A stretch of DNA of 30,253 bases from a virus. This document shows, piece by piece, positions 24,578 through 30,253 of this stretch. The stretch's first letter is position 1. Each line of letters starts with the position of its first letter. The DNA is taken from the IMG/VR virus record IMGVR_UViG_3300036768_000489, positions 1 to 30,253 of that record; one strand, given 5' to 3'. Both the position numbers and the translations under genes were made by a program. The notes below the pieces were generated by a model. That model was not told the origin of the DNA. It was given only the letters and a program-made list of their open reading frames with translations, and searched no databases.

Positions 24578-25184
24578 AACAGCCCTCCTTATTTTCACCA
24601 ACTACTAATGTTGAAGTATTAACCGGATTTGAATACCCAGTTGTAGAGACTGTTTTGAGCCTATGTTCAAGACTAAGTACGGCAGAATAAATTATATCCA
24701 GTTTACTAATAACAAGCTTAAGAGCCTTTGACGGGTCTTCAGTTATGTCCACAAGTTTCTTATTTATTACCGTAACCGCGCCGCCAAATCCAATTTCAAG
24801 TGCTTCATTTTCAGTCAGTTTTCTGATTGGAAATGGAACAATATTGCCAGTTCCTGGCTCATTTGTTACGCCAAAAGGGATATTAACAGTTCCAACATCA
24901 ACTTTCTTAACAACAAGTTTCCTTGGCTTAACAGGTACACCATTTTTAACTTCGATGTCCGAAGAATATGGATAAATTACCCAATAACCTTCATCCCACT
25001 CAGAATTTGGGTCAGGATCAAACCAGTATTTTGCATCTTTGGCCGGGTTATACTGCGGGCATGGCTTACCAGTGAAATTCTCATAATCTGTGCGTGTTTG
25101 GAAAATTGGAAACAATGAAAGATCGGATAAAGGTGCCCTTGGGACATCAATTTCATTATTCGAATACTTTGGAATTATTACCAT
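24570..25184 (-). CDS. Unknown 204-residue late protein
   Basis: A TTG at 25205 opens the frame, but the ATG at 25184 has AAAGGAGG six bases upstream and is clearly the start, giving 204 residues. The N-terminal half is rich in Pro, Tyr, Trp and Asp (YWFDPDPNSEWDEGYWVIYPY near residue 60), the middle has strand patterns (KLVVKKVDVGTVNIPFGV) and residues about 155-180 form a helix (DPSKALKLVISKLDIIYSAVLSLEHRL). It ends in Cys-Cys-Asp. I recognise no family, signal peptide or membrane segment. It overlaps the first gene of the operon by 29 bases, so the two are co-expressed. A small virion or lysis-associated component is possible. Confidence 0.65.
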   Translation of the reverse strand: MVIIPKYSNNEIDVPRAPLSDLSLFPIFQTRTDYENFTGKPCPQYNPAKDAKYWFDPDPNSEWDEGYWVIYPYSSDIEVKNGVPVKPRKLVVKKVDVGTVNIPFGVTNEPGTGNIVPFPIRKLTENEALEIGFGGAVTVINKKLVDITEDPSKALKLVISKLDIIYSAVLSLEHRLKTVSTTGYSNPVNTSTLVVGENKEGCCD

Positions 25185-25671
25185 GATAGCCTCCTTTTGA
25201 TTCAAGCTCTAAAACTGTTTCAAACCTCGATGTTACTGCGGCGTAAAGATCTCCGATTTCGGCTTTACGCCAGTCGAAGAATTTAAAGATATCACCCTGT
25301 TGCAGAAGATAGCAGCAAATTTCGGAACAGTACCAGTGAGTATTATCTGAGGATGGCTTGTTAATAGCGAGTTCTGCAACACCTAAAAAATCATATGACG
25401 CCGGAAATTGAAATTCACCGAGTTTTGCATAAATCCGGCGCTTTTGTTCGGCATCGAGACCTAAAACCGGAACTCTTACAAATTCGTCCGTAGGTTCCCG
25501 GAGAACGAGAGTTACGCCGTGCGGGTATGCAGAAACGCATTCATATTTATCGACGTCTTCAAATTTGAAGGCTAATTCGACGTGCGAGAATTCCGTAACA
25601 AGCCGGAATTGTATCAGGCGCTCTATCCAATTAGGTTTCTTAGATTTTCTAAACCATAATTCTATATCCAT
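25156..25671 (-). CDS. Permuted NlpC/P60-like (YiiX type) cysteine hydrolase (171 aa)
   Basis: First gene of the leftward late operon. The frame reaches a TTG at 25722, but that codon is the -35 box of the promoter. The ATG at 25671 with AAGGG seven bases upstream is the real start (171 residues). Residues 26-35 (VTEFSHVELA) hold a conserved His (H30), HGVTLVLREP follows (51-60), and THWYCSEICCYLL (111-123) supplies the catalytic Cys (C115). His-first, Cys-later order and the SHVxLxF and YCSE patterns fit the circularly permuted papain-like hydrolases of the YiiX/NlpC-P60 group, which cut amide bonds in peptidoglycan peptides or lipoproteins. No signal peptide. A second cell-wall enzyme beside the M15 peptidase is the likely role. 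Confidence 0.72.
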   Translation of the reverse strand: MDIELWFRKSKKPNWIERLIQFRLVTEFSHVELAFKFEDVDKYECVSAYPHGVTLVLREPTDEFVRVPVLGLDAEQKRRIYAKLGEFQFPASYDFLGVAELAINKPSSDNTHWYCSEICCYLLQQGDIFKFFDWRKAEIGDLYAAVTSRFETVLELESKGGYHGNNSKVFE

Positions 25672-25693
25672 AGAAATGCCCTTCCCAAACCCC

Positions 25694-25722
25694 AGCATAT
25701 CGCGGCGGCGGGAGTTTGTCAA
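25694..25722 (-). promoter_or_regulatory. Sigma70-type promoter of the leftward late operon
   Basis: On the minus strand TTGACA (25717-25722) and TATGCT (25694-25699) are 17 bases apart. Transcription would start near 25687, about 15 bases before the ATG of the first gene, just enough for its AAGGG ribosome site. No other promoter of this quality was seen upstream of the packaging genes. Confidence 0.72.
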
Positions 25723-25892
25723 ATAAAAAATATTTCCTTTGAATCCAGAAGGTTAGGGGTACTGGGACAGAGAATGTAACGAATTTGTGTGATTTTTATA
25801 TATTAATATTTATATGAGTGAGAGATATTATATAGCGTGAGGGTGGTCGTATTATTGGGGGAATAGGGGTACGCGGCGCGCAAATGTTCTGA
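25723..25892. other. Noncoding AT-rich stretch left of the palindrome
   Basis: No frame of note on either strand. It holds AT-rich runs (around 25795-25845) and two copies of TAGGGGTAC (near 25755 and 25864), the second followed by a GC-rich CGCGGCGCGC. These could be unwinding or protein-binding elements of the neighbouring repeat block. I see no promoter facing the repeats. Confidence 0.4.
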
Positions 25893-25894
25893 TA

Positions 25895-25940
25895 TTTGAA
25901 TATGAAAAGATTTGAATTTTCAAATATTTTCACATTCAAA
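25895..25940. repeat. 46-bp interrupted palindrome with nested inner palindrome
   Basis: Left arm TTTGAATATGAAAA (25895-25908) and right arm TTTTCACATTCAAA (25927-25940) are inverted copies with one mismatch in fourteen. Between them TTTGAATTTTCAAA (25911-25924) is itself a palindrome with the same centre. The element could extrude as a cruciform or bind a dimeric or tetrameric protein. It lies 27 bases before seven direct repeats, a common plan for a replication origin. Confidence 0.75.
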
Positions 25941-25952
25941 TAAATCACTCCA

Positions 25953-25964
25953 GTCTGGCCAGAC
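25953..25964. repeat. 12-bp perfect palindrome GTCTGGCCAGAC
   Basis: A perfect, GC-rich palindrome placed two bases before the first 30-bp direct repeat. It is a possible operator or an initiator-protein site. Confidence 0.55.
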
Positions 25965-25966
25965 CC

Positions 25967-26236
25967 AATTTCAGATAATCAGATCTTAATATCCGATTCT
26001 CTTAAAACCTCACCTGGAATTTCAGAGTTAAGGGTCTGAATATCCGAAAGCCCTAGAGCGAGGGTTTCAGAGTTTAAGACCCGAATATCCTAAACTGCCG
26101 ATTTAGGACAATCGGATCCGAATATCCGAAGCCGTAGCCTGGAATTTCGGACAATCGGATCTTAATACCTTAAGATCTTAAAAGTTTAAGAGCTTAAGAT
26201 CTTAATACCTTAAGAGTTTAAGACCTGAATGTCTGA
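25967..26236. repeat. Iteron-like array of seven imperfect 30-bp direct repeats
   Basis: Seven units begin at 25967, 26018, 26063, 26100, 26143, 26183 and 26207. The best-conserved half is a 15-base core such as GATCTTAATATCCGA (25982), GGTCTGAATATCCGA (26033), GACCCGAATATCCTA (26078), GATCCGAATATCCGA (26115), GATCTTAATACCTTA (26158 and 26198) and GACCTGAATGTCTGA (26222). The first half is of the type AATTTCAGAGTTAAG or AATTTCGGACAATCG. Spacings are 51, 45, 37, 43, 40 and 24 bases. All lie in one direction. The array resembles iterons bound by a replication initiator, or a set of operators; irregular spacing and divergence exclude CRISPR. Confidence 0.75.
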
Positions 26237-26257
26237 AATTATTTTAAAACAAAAAAG

Positions 26258-26290
26258 ACCTGGGAGTAGCAGAAATTGCTACTCCCAGGT
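26258..26290 (-). terminator. Rho-independent terminator of the 122-residue gene
   Basis: ACCTGGGAGTAGCA (26258-26271) and TGCTACTCCCAGGT (26277-26290) form a perfect 14-bp stem with a five-base loop. On the minus strand it is followed by CTTTTTTGTTTT, a good U tract. It lies five bases after the stop of the 26296-26664 gene and separates that transcript from the direct repeats. Confidence 0.88.
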
Positions 26291-26295
26291 GAGAG

Positions 26296-26664
26296 TTAAC
26301 TGATGCCGAGTCTGGACTTCAGAGACTCGGAGTCTACAACGATTGTGCCATTCAAGCCTTTTTCGTCATAGACTCGATTCTGAATCCGTTGCACTTCCTC
26401 TCGTGTCAAATCCCTGTTAATCAGGGACTTCACACTCTCAACGTGTGACCGAACCAGCGAGTCTGCCTCTTCCTTGATCAAGGCAAGGCGAGAAGCCTTA
26501 TAACGTCCGATCTGTTCTGCAATGAATCGGACGTGCTCCTTGCCAAGCTCGATAAGTTTCTCAACCGGAACTTCGAGTTCAGAAACTCGAATGTTGAACG
26601 GCTTACCATCGGTCTTTACCACCGTGGTATAAGACTCGAGTTTGACTGTTTCAGCCTTGGGCAT
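26296..26664 (-). CDS. Monocistronic helical protein of unknown function (122 aa)
   Basis: The ATG has AAGGAG eight bases upstream. The 122-residue product has an N-terminal strand pair (TVKLESYTTVVKTDGKPFNIRVSELEVPV) and a long charged helical body (about 34-100) with many Arg, Glu and Lys, ending in a short strand. I recognise no family and see no helix-turn-helix I would trust. It has its own strong promoter and terminator. A counted 60-base stretch (26401-26460) is 50% G+C against about 37% in a late gene, so it may be a late acquisition. Location beside an origin-like array and opposite the early promoter suggests a regulatory or replication role, or a moron-type gene expressed independently. 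Function not determined. Confidence 0.8.
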   Translation of the reverse strand: MPKAETVKLESYTTVVKTDGKPFNIRVSELEVPVEKLIELGKEHVRFIAEQIGRYKASRLALIKEEADSLVRSHVESVKSLINRDLTREEVQRIQNRVYDEKGLNGTIVVDSESLKSRLGIS

Positions 26665-26698
26665 CTTCTTTCTCCTTTTTTCAAAGATCCTTAGTCTA

Positions 26699-26717
26699 GC
26701 TAGCGCCGTCCGCTAGC
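26699..26717 (-). promoter_or_regulatory. 5' leader hairpin of the 122-residue gene
   Basis: GCTAGCG and CGCTAGC form a perfect 7-bp stem with a five-base loop within the first 30 bases of the predicted transcript. It may stabilise the mRNA 5' end or act as an operator in DNA form. It does not include the ribosome site. Confidence 0.5.
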
Positions 26718-26730
26718 CTATCCTGATACC

Positions 26731-26758
26731 ATCATAGCACACTCGCATACGCTGTCAA
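26731..26758 (-). promoter_or_regulatory. Strong sigma70-type promoter of the 122-residue gene
   Basis: On the minus strand TTGACA (26753-26758) and TATGAT (26731-26736) are 16 bases apart, and a TG one base upstream of the -10 box makes it an extended -10 promoter. The predicted start is near 26724, giving a leader of about 60 bases. Confidence 0.82.
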
Positions 26759-27556
26759 CAAAAAAGTGCGATTCGGCACATTAAAATTCCTTAATCTTCG
26801 GCACCTGTCGTACTAGTCCGAACCTCTATATCATGATTCGTAAATTCAGACTTTCAAGCCCGGTTTAAATAAAATAGTGAATGTCCTTATAATAGAAACT
26901 TTACCAGATTTTTTCAAAAAATGGCATAGAAAAGGCGAAAATTTTAAAATAAAATGGCGTATAAACGGCGAAAATTCCAAGATTTGTAGCAAAATCTAAA
27001 ATTTCTTCCAATAACAGAAAATGTAAGCCCTTACAATTTTGGACATTGCGATTTTCGCAGGTTTCGCGCTATTCTATTGGAAACAAAGCACTTAGACCCA
27101 ATTTTTAGCATGGGTGAAAAGACGGCGAAAGATTCGGGAATTTGACGCGGAAACCCTTTAGAATCAGTAGTTTAGCCCGAAATTCGGAAAAATTCATATA
27201 TACCCACCCCCAGGTTCAGCCGGTAACGAAAGTGCCCTATTTCGAGGATCGTCGAAATGCAAGTTGTTGATTCTAGGGGACTTATTAGTAATATTAAAAA
27301 AAATTAATAAAAAATGAGCAAGGAAACCCCACCCCCTCCAGACACGGGGGAGAGTTCCCCGAGAAAATCACGGCATCCTACTGATTCTAAAGGACTTATC
27401 AATTTTAAAAAATCGAATTTTCTGCAACTTTTTATTTAATTAAATCGAATAAATCCTTTAAAATCTTATACTTACCACGGCGGCCGGGTCTTGGGTCTGG
27501 CAGATCACCTGGCCTAGGCTGGCGCTAACCCCTTGATTCTAGGGCACTTATAGGTG
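26759..27556. other. Early control region, noncoding, rich in short repeats and palindromes
   Basis: About 800 bases between divergent promoters with no supported gene. It contains a 33-base-spaced pair ATGGCATAGAAAAGGCG / ATGGCGTATAAACGGCG (26921 and 26954), the palindromes TGTAAG-CC-CTTACA (27022-27035), CCGAAATTCGG (27177-27187) and ATTTCGA-N6-TCGAAAT (27239-27258), a GC hairpin around 27332-27350 without a U tract, and five copies of a 17-base motif listed separately. The density of dyads suggests several DNA-binding proteins act here. Confidence 0.55.
27149..27551. repeat. Five scattered copies of a GATTCTAAAGGACTTAT-type motif
   Basis: Direct copies: GATTCTAGGGGACTTAT (27269-27285), GATTCTAAAGGACTTAT (27383-27399) and GATTCTAGGGCACTTAT (27535-27551). 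Inverted copies: one sharing the exact 16-mer CTACTGATTCTAAAGG (27155-27170 on the minus strand, against 27378-27393 on the plus strand) and a degenerate GATTTTAAAGGATTTAT (27449-27465, minus). The last direct copy ends five bases before the -35 box of the early promoter, so a regulator-binding site is the likely meaning. Confidence 0.65.
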
Positions 27557-27585
27557 TTGACAGACCCTCAGACCTAGGCTACAAT
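27557..27585 (+). promoter_or_regulatory. Sigma70-type promoter of the rightward early genes
   Basis: TTGACA (27557-27562) and TACAAT (27580-27585) are 17 bases apart. The -10 box ends six bases before the ATG of the first gene, so the transcript should start at or next to that ATG. CCTAGGCT overlaps the -10 region (27573-27580) and recurs 60 bases upstream (27513-27520), a possible operator pair. Confidence 0.8.
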
Positions 27586-27591
27586 GGTAGC

Positions 27592-27942
27592 ATGGCACGG
27601 TCACATGATCTAGAGGTTCGGATTCTAAAGAATTTCAGAGACTTTATCAATAATGAGATAAAGTCTCTAAAACATTTTTCGGATTCAGATCTTGAATCCG
27701 AATTCACACGAATTTTTGTGCGGTATCAGGCTCTTAAAATTGAGCTTGATACGCGACAGATTCGTGATGAACAGAATAAGATTCTCGAGCGCCAGAATCG
27801 AACAAGTAAAACGTGCCTTTACACGCTCGAGAAAGAATCCAAGAAACGGCGTCTCACGCGCAAAGAAAAGAAAGAACTCGAAAAAATCCGGCTCCAAAAA
27901 GCAATTCTGGAGCTAGTCAAAGAATTTCAAAATCGGGAGTAA
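27592..27942 (+). CDS. First early protein, charged coiled coil, probably leaderless (116 aa)
   Basis: The ATG lies where the early promoter should start transcription, so the mRNA would have no leader and no ribosome site. The 116-residue product is highly charged and helical throughout: EVRILKNFRDFINNEIKSLKHFSDSDLESEF, then a Gln/Arg/Glu coil (about 50-70) and a very basic segment ESKKRRLTRKEKKELEKIRLQKA (81-103). No family recognised. A small basic helical protein made first after infection could bind host or phage nucleic acid. The next gene starts 14 bases later with its own ribosome site, so they share a transcript. Confidence 0.7.
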   Translation: MARSHDLEVRILKNFRDFINNEIKSLKHFSDSDLESEFTRIFVRYQALKIELDTRQIRDEQNKILERQNRTSKTCLYTLEKESKKRRLTRKEKKELEKIRLQKAILELVKEFQNRE

Positions 27943-27956
27943 GGGAGAAATTAGGC

Positions 27957-28409
27957 ATGAAGCGAGAAACATTCTTCAAAGTTTGTGCATTGCAACAAAC
28001 CCTTGAAGACGTAGAAAACAATCGGATTTTGGATGGTTATTTCAGTATTAACAATAATCCCGGTTTTACTCTAAAGTACGAACTGGGTAAAACAACAAAG
28101 GCTCCAAGAGGCACTGCATTGTTTGCGTTTGAAAATCTTTCGCAAGCAGAAGAATATGCAGACTCACTTCAATCCATTGTACGTCTTGCAATTCTAAAGG
28201 GAACAGGAATCAGATATAAGCACATGGTGCTTGATAAAATTCCGGCACCTTGGGCTTCCTATTATTTCAAGAAATTTTGGAAAAGAGTCAGAGATCGTGA
28301 AAAATATATCACAGAAGATATCGCACTCTCAGAATTGAGAAACACTCCAAACACATTTGTGTTTCTCTCTTCCTTCAAGCCTCTAGAAGTTATTCCGCGA
28401 TACTTCTAA
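27957..28409 (+). CDS. Early protein A of a tandem paralogue pair (150 aa)
   Basis: The open frame begins earlier, but the ATG at 27957 follows GGGAG and the stop of the preceding gene, so I take it as the start (150 residues). The product shows FFKV at the start, LKYELGKTTKAPRGTALFAFENLSQAEEYADSL (about 39-72), LAILKGTGIR (about 78-87), YFKKFWKRV (about 104-112) and a C-terminal TFVFLSSFKPLEVI. The same ordered elements occur in the next gene product. The YELGKxxxAPxGTxLFAFxSLxxA pattern is a small phage-type domain without known function. It is likely cytoplasmic. Confidence 0.72.
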   Translation: MKRETFFKVCALQQTLEDVENNRILDGYFSINNNPGFTLKYELGKTTKAPRGTALFAFENLSQAEEYADSLQSIVRLAILKGTGIRYKHMVLDKIPAPWASYYFKKFWKRVRDREKYITEDIALSELRNTPNTFVFLSSFKPLEVIPRYF

Positions 28410-28425
28410 AACTATGGAGGCAAAC

Positions 28426-28833
28426 ATGTTTTACAAAGTTGTTCGCAAACTCTCTCCGGATCTATACACATCCGCAGTATTCTCACTGTGTGAATTCACG
28501 GTGAGATACGAATTGGGCAAAGTTTCCTATCCAGTCCCAGGTACACTCGCTCTCATGGCTTTCAATTCTTTGGAAAAAGCCAGAGAGTGGAAAAAAGATA
28601 TGGAAACACTTGTCCCATTCAAGAAATTCGCAATTTTGAAGGGAAACGGTGAAACTCTAAACCTGGGAATCAGATATCTTCCATTTGTAACAAATCCTCA
28701 GGAAATCTGGAAATTCTGGAAAAATGTCACAGAATTTCCAGACTACAACGAAGTCCCTACAAAGCCTGCAATTGTCGCTCCACAAGGAACGATTTTTGTT
28801 AAGAACTTCACGCCAGAAGAAATCGTGGAGTAG
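28426..28833 (+). CDS. Early protein B, paralogue of the preceding gene product (135 aa)
   Basis: An ATG at 28414 lies upstream, but its codons contain the GGAGG that serves the ATG at 28426, so the latter is preferred (135 residues). It repeats the plan of protein A: FYKV, VRYELGKVSYPVPGTLALMAFNSLEKAREW, FAILKGNG, IWKFWKNV and a C-terminal GTIFVKNFTPEEIVE. The match is strong enough to infer tandem duplication followed by divergence. Function unknown. It is followed within five bases by the next gene. Confidence 0.72.
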   Translation: MFYKVVRKLSPDLYTSAVFSLCEFTVRYELGKVSYPVPGTLALMAFNSLEKAREWKKDMETLVPFKKFAILKGNGETLNLGIRYLPFVTNPQEIWKFWKNVTEFPDYNEVPTKPAIVAPQGTIFVKNFTPEEIVE

Positions 28834-28837
28834 AAAA

Positions 28838-29038
28838 ATGTCCCCGTTTAAAGATTTCAATGAAGCAATTAAATGGCTTCAAGATAATGCAACGGGCCCG
28901 GTTTCTGTTCTGTTGATAAATGAGACAGAAATTCTCTCAGGGTCATTCACGTTGCGGTCAAAGAAGTATAAAGAGAATCTCAAAAAAGCCCTAGTAGAAA
29001 AGGGTAAAGAAGATGCTAATAAAGACCAGTTGCAATAA
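28838..29038 (+). CDS. Small early protein of unknown function (66 aa)
   Basis: The ATG at 28838 has GGAG seven bases upstream, spanning the preceding stop; the longer open frame reaching back to 28724 only overlaps protein B. The 66-residue product starts MSPFKDFNEAIKWLQDNATG, then a strand pair (PVSVLLINETEILSGSFTL) and a basic helix to the end. No family recognised. It overlaps the helicase start by 26 bases, so the two are co-translated. Confidence 0.65.
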   Translation: MSPFKDFNEAIKWLQDNATGPVSVLLINETEILSGSFTLRSKKYKENLKKALVEKGKEDANKDQLQ

Positions 29039-30253
29039 ACTGTCAGAAGCCACGCTAACTCCATATAAAGAGCCCGGAGTTAGTGTGCTAACTTTTATTC
29101 CTTGTAACAAGATCCAAGATCTTGATTATGAAGAAGAAATAGAAACAGGGATTTTCCGCTTTCTCAAATGCGGCCACGTCATATTTGAACCACACAAAAA
29201 AGAGGAAATACGTAAACGCCACCCGATTCTTTGGAATTGGTTGTTACCGTTTCAAAAAGAGAGCGTCGAAAAATTAGAAAAAAGAAACGGCCGCGCATTA
29301 CTCGCTCATGAAATGGGATTGGGGAAAACAGTAATTTCTCTTTCTTATTTAAGAGAGAACAAAGAAACCGCTCTTTCCAAATATTGCCTAATTGTCACAC
29401 AAGCAGGAGATATTTTCAGGTGGAAAGAGGAAGCAGTAATATGGCTCGGACTTTCAGATCCTAGCCATATTATTGCGTCTGGAGATATCAAATTCGAAGA
29501 CCTCTTCTCTCCAGAACTAATCAGAATGTTTCCAGTAGTCTATACTGGAAACGGAAATCTCCCTCCGAATGGCGGGGTAATCATCACGTCTTGGACTCGT
29601 CTACGAGAAAAGAAATTCACCGACCAATTAAAAAAGGTTGGAATTTCTTGCTTCATTGTTGACGAGTCACACATGTATAAAAACCCCAATACTGGAAGGA
29701 CAAGATATCTATTAGATCTAATTTCTTGGGCGGATAAAAATAATGGGTACGCTACGCCAGTAATTTTTCTCTCTGGCACTCCAATTACAAATCGTCTCTC
29801 AGAGTTCACAACAACTCTCAACGTTCTAGATCCGATTCACTTTCCGAGCCCGCAGAGCGTTCTCAGATTCTGCGATTACGATTTTTATTCCAAGAAATAT
29901 CTTGGAATTAACAAATACCGCAGAGAACGCTTCTTCGAGCTTACGCGGAACTATGTATTCCGGGAAACTGCGGAAAGCGTACACCTGCCACTTCCTCCGC
30001 TTAAAACCGATGAAATTTTCGTTAACATTCAGAAATGGAATGCTAACGAACAGTTTGCGGCGGAATATAATGAGATTCTCGATGCTCTAGAGAGTGAAAT
30101 TAATTCCTCCCAACCCAATTCTGGAAACGTTCTGGGATATATGTCACAATTACGCCGCTGCACTGGAATGATGAAAGTTCTCGATATTGCAGCGTTTGCA
30201 GACAATTTTCTTCTAGAATACCCAGAAGAAAAACTCTGCATCGGAGTTCATCA
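29013..30253 (+). CDS. SNF2-type DEAD/DEAH helicase, C-terminus cut by window edge
   Basis: The ATG at 29013 lies in the right frame after AAAAGGGTAAAGAAG, and 413 codons are visible before the window ends. After an N-terminal region (1-75) comes the Q-type segment LLPFQKESVEKL (77-88), motif I HEMGLGKT (99-106), motif Ia around LIVTQAGDIFRWKEE (126-140), motif II VDESHMYKN (216-224) and motif III IFLSGTPITNR (251-261). These and the spacing fit the first RecA domain of SNF2-family DNA translocases, common in phage replication modules. The second RecA domain with motifs V and VI lies mostly beyond the window. Role: remodelling or unwinding DNA at early replication or recombination, inferred from family. 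Confidence 0.9.
   Translation, partial: MLIKTSCNKLSEATLTPYKEPGVSVLTFIPCNKIQDLDYEEEIETGIFRFLKCGHVIFEPHKKEEIRKRHPILWNWLLPFQKESVEKLEKRNGRALLAHEMGLGKTVISLSYLRENKETALSKYCLIVTQAGDIFRWKEEAVIWLGLSDPSHIIASGDIKFEDLFSPELIRMFPVVYTGNGNLPPNGGVIITSWTRLREKKFTDQLKKVGISCFIVDESHMYKNPNTGRTRYLLDLISWADKNNGYATPVIFLSGTPITNRLSEFTTTLNVLDPIHFPSPQSVLRFCDYDFYSKKYLGINKYRRERFFELTRNYVFRETAESVHLPLPPLKTDEIFVNIQKWNANEQFAAEYNEILDALESEINSSQPNSGNVLGYMSQLRRCTGMMKVLDIAAFADNFLLEYPEEKLCIGVH

Noticed and set aside
25967-26236. CRISPR array
   Set aside because: The units are diverged, spacing varies from 24 to 51 bases, the gaps carry no uniform spacers and no cas gene is present.
26258-26290. Perfect inverted repeat as an operator or attachment site
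   Set aside because: The U tract on the minus strand and position five bases after a stop codon make it a terminator; no integrase is present in the window.
27332-27350. GC-rich hairpin CCCCC-N8/9-GGGGG as a terminator
   Set aside because: No T run follows on either strand and no gene ends nearby.
26759-27556. tRNA or other structured RNA gene in the early control region
   Set aside because: I looked for a cloverleaf (T-arm GGTTCRAATCC with paired acceptor ends) and found none; only short isolated palindromes are present.
27685-27897. Minus-strand frame of 70 codons
   Set aside because: Antisense shadow of the first early gene, Phe-rich and without a ribosome site.
29540-30241. Short minus- and plus-strand frames inside the helicase region
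   Set aside because: They overlap a continuous SNF2 helicase frame with motifs I, II and III in order.

Overview
The window is part of a tailed bacteriophage genome (Caudoviricetes), most likely a short-tailed podovirus. It carries a large terminase with an ATPase and a nuclease half, a portal, a scaffold, an HK97-type capsid protein, two adaptor-like head-tail proteins and a large nozzle-like protein. Alanine-rich, coiled-coil or membrane-active proteins of the ejection (internal virion) type follow. I see no tape measure, sheath or tail-tube gene, no integrase and no tRNA. The DNA is AT-rich (about 37% G+C in one counted 60-base stretch) and genes are tightly packed with ATGA or TAATG overlaps and good Shine-Dalgarno sites. 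The host cannot be named; three near-consensus sigma70 promoters indicate use of a bacterial host RNA polymerase.

Layout. From 25.7 kb down to base 1 everything is on the minus strand and looks like one late operon starting at a TTGACA-N17-TATGCT promoter (25694-25722). In order of transcription: a permuted NlpC/P60-like hydrolase, an unknown 204-residue protein, a 46-residue protein, an M15 peptidase and a holin-like protein (lysis); small proteins including a possible small terminase; two small signal-peptide proteins; an HExxH metallopeptidase; large terminase; portal; a 43-residue basic peptide; scaffold; major capsid; decoration protein; a terminator-like hairpin; a glycosyltransferase, a methyltransferase, a small virion protein and a fused glycosyltransferase-methyltransferase; a LamG-like protein; an RVTQ-repeat protein; two adaptors; the nozzle; three appendage-type proteins; three ejection-type proteins, the last running off the left edge.

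Between 25.72 and 27.59 kb is a mostly noncoding control region holding one self-contained minus-strand gene (122 aa, own promoter and terminator). Left of that gene lies an origin-like block: a 46-bp interrupted palindrome, a 12-bp palindrome and seven imperfect 30-bp direct repeats. Right of it are about 830 bases of small palindromes and five copies of a GATTCTAAAGGACTTAT-like motif. These lead to a rightward promoter placed so that the first early gene would be leaderless.

From 27.59 kb to the right edge genes run on the plus strand and look early: a charged helical protein, two tandem paralogues of unknown function, a 66-residue protein and an SNF2-type helicase cut by the window edge.

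Most unusual points: (1) two paralogous glycosyltransferase-methyltransferase pairs inside the virion module, one as separate genes and one fused; (2) the palindrome plus iteron block; (3) an identical 12-residue peptide shared by two neighbouring ejection-type proteins; (4) an HExxH peptidase next to terL; (5) the leaderless early transcript.
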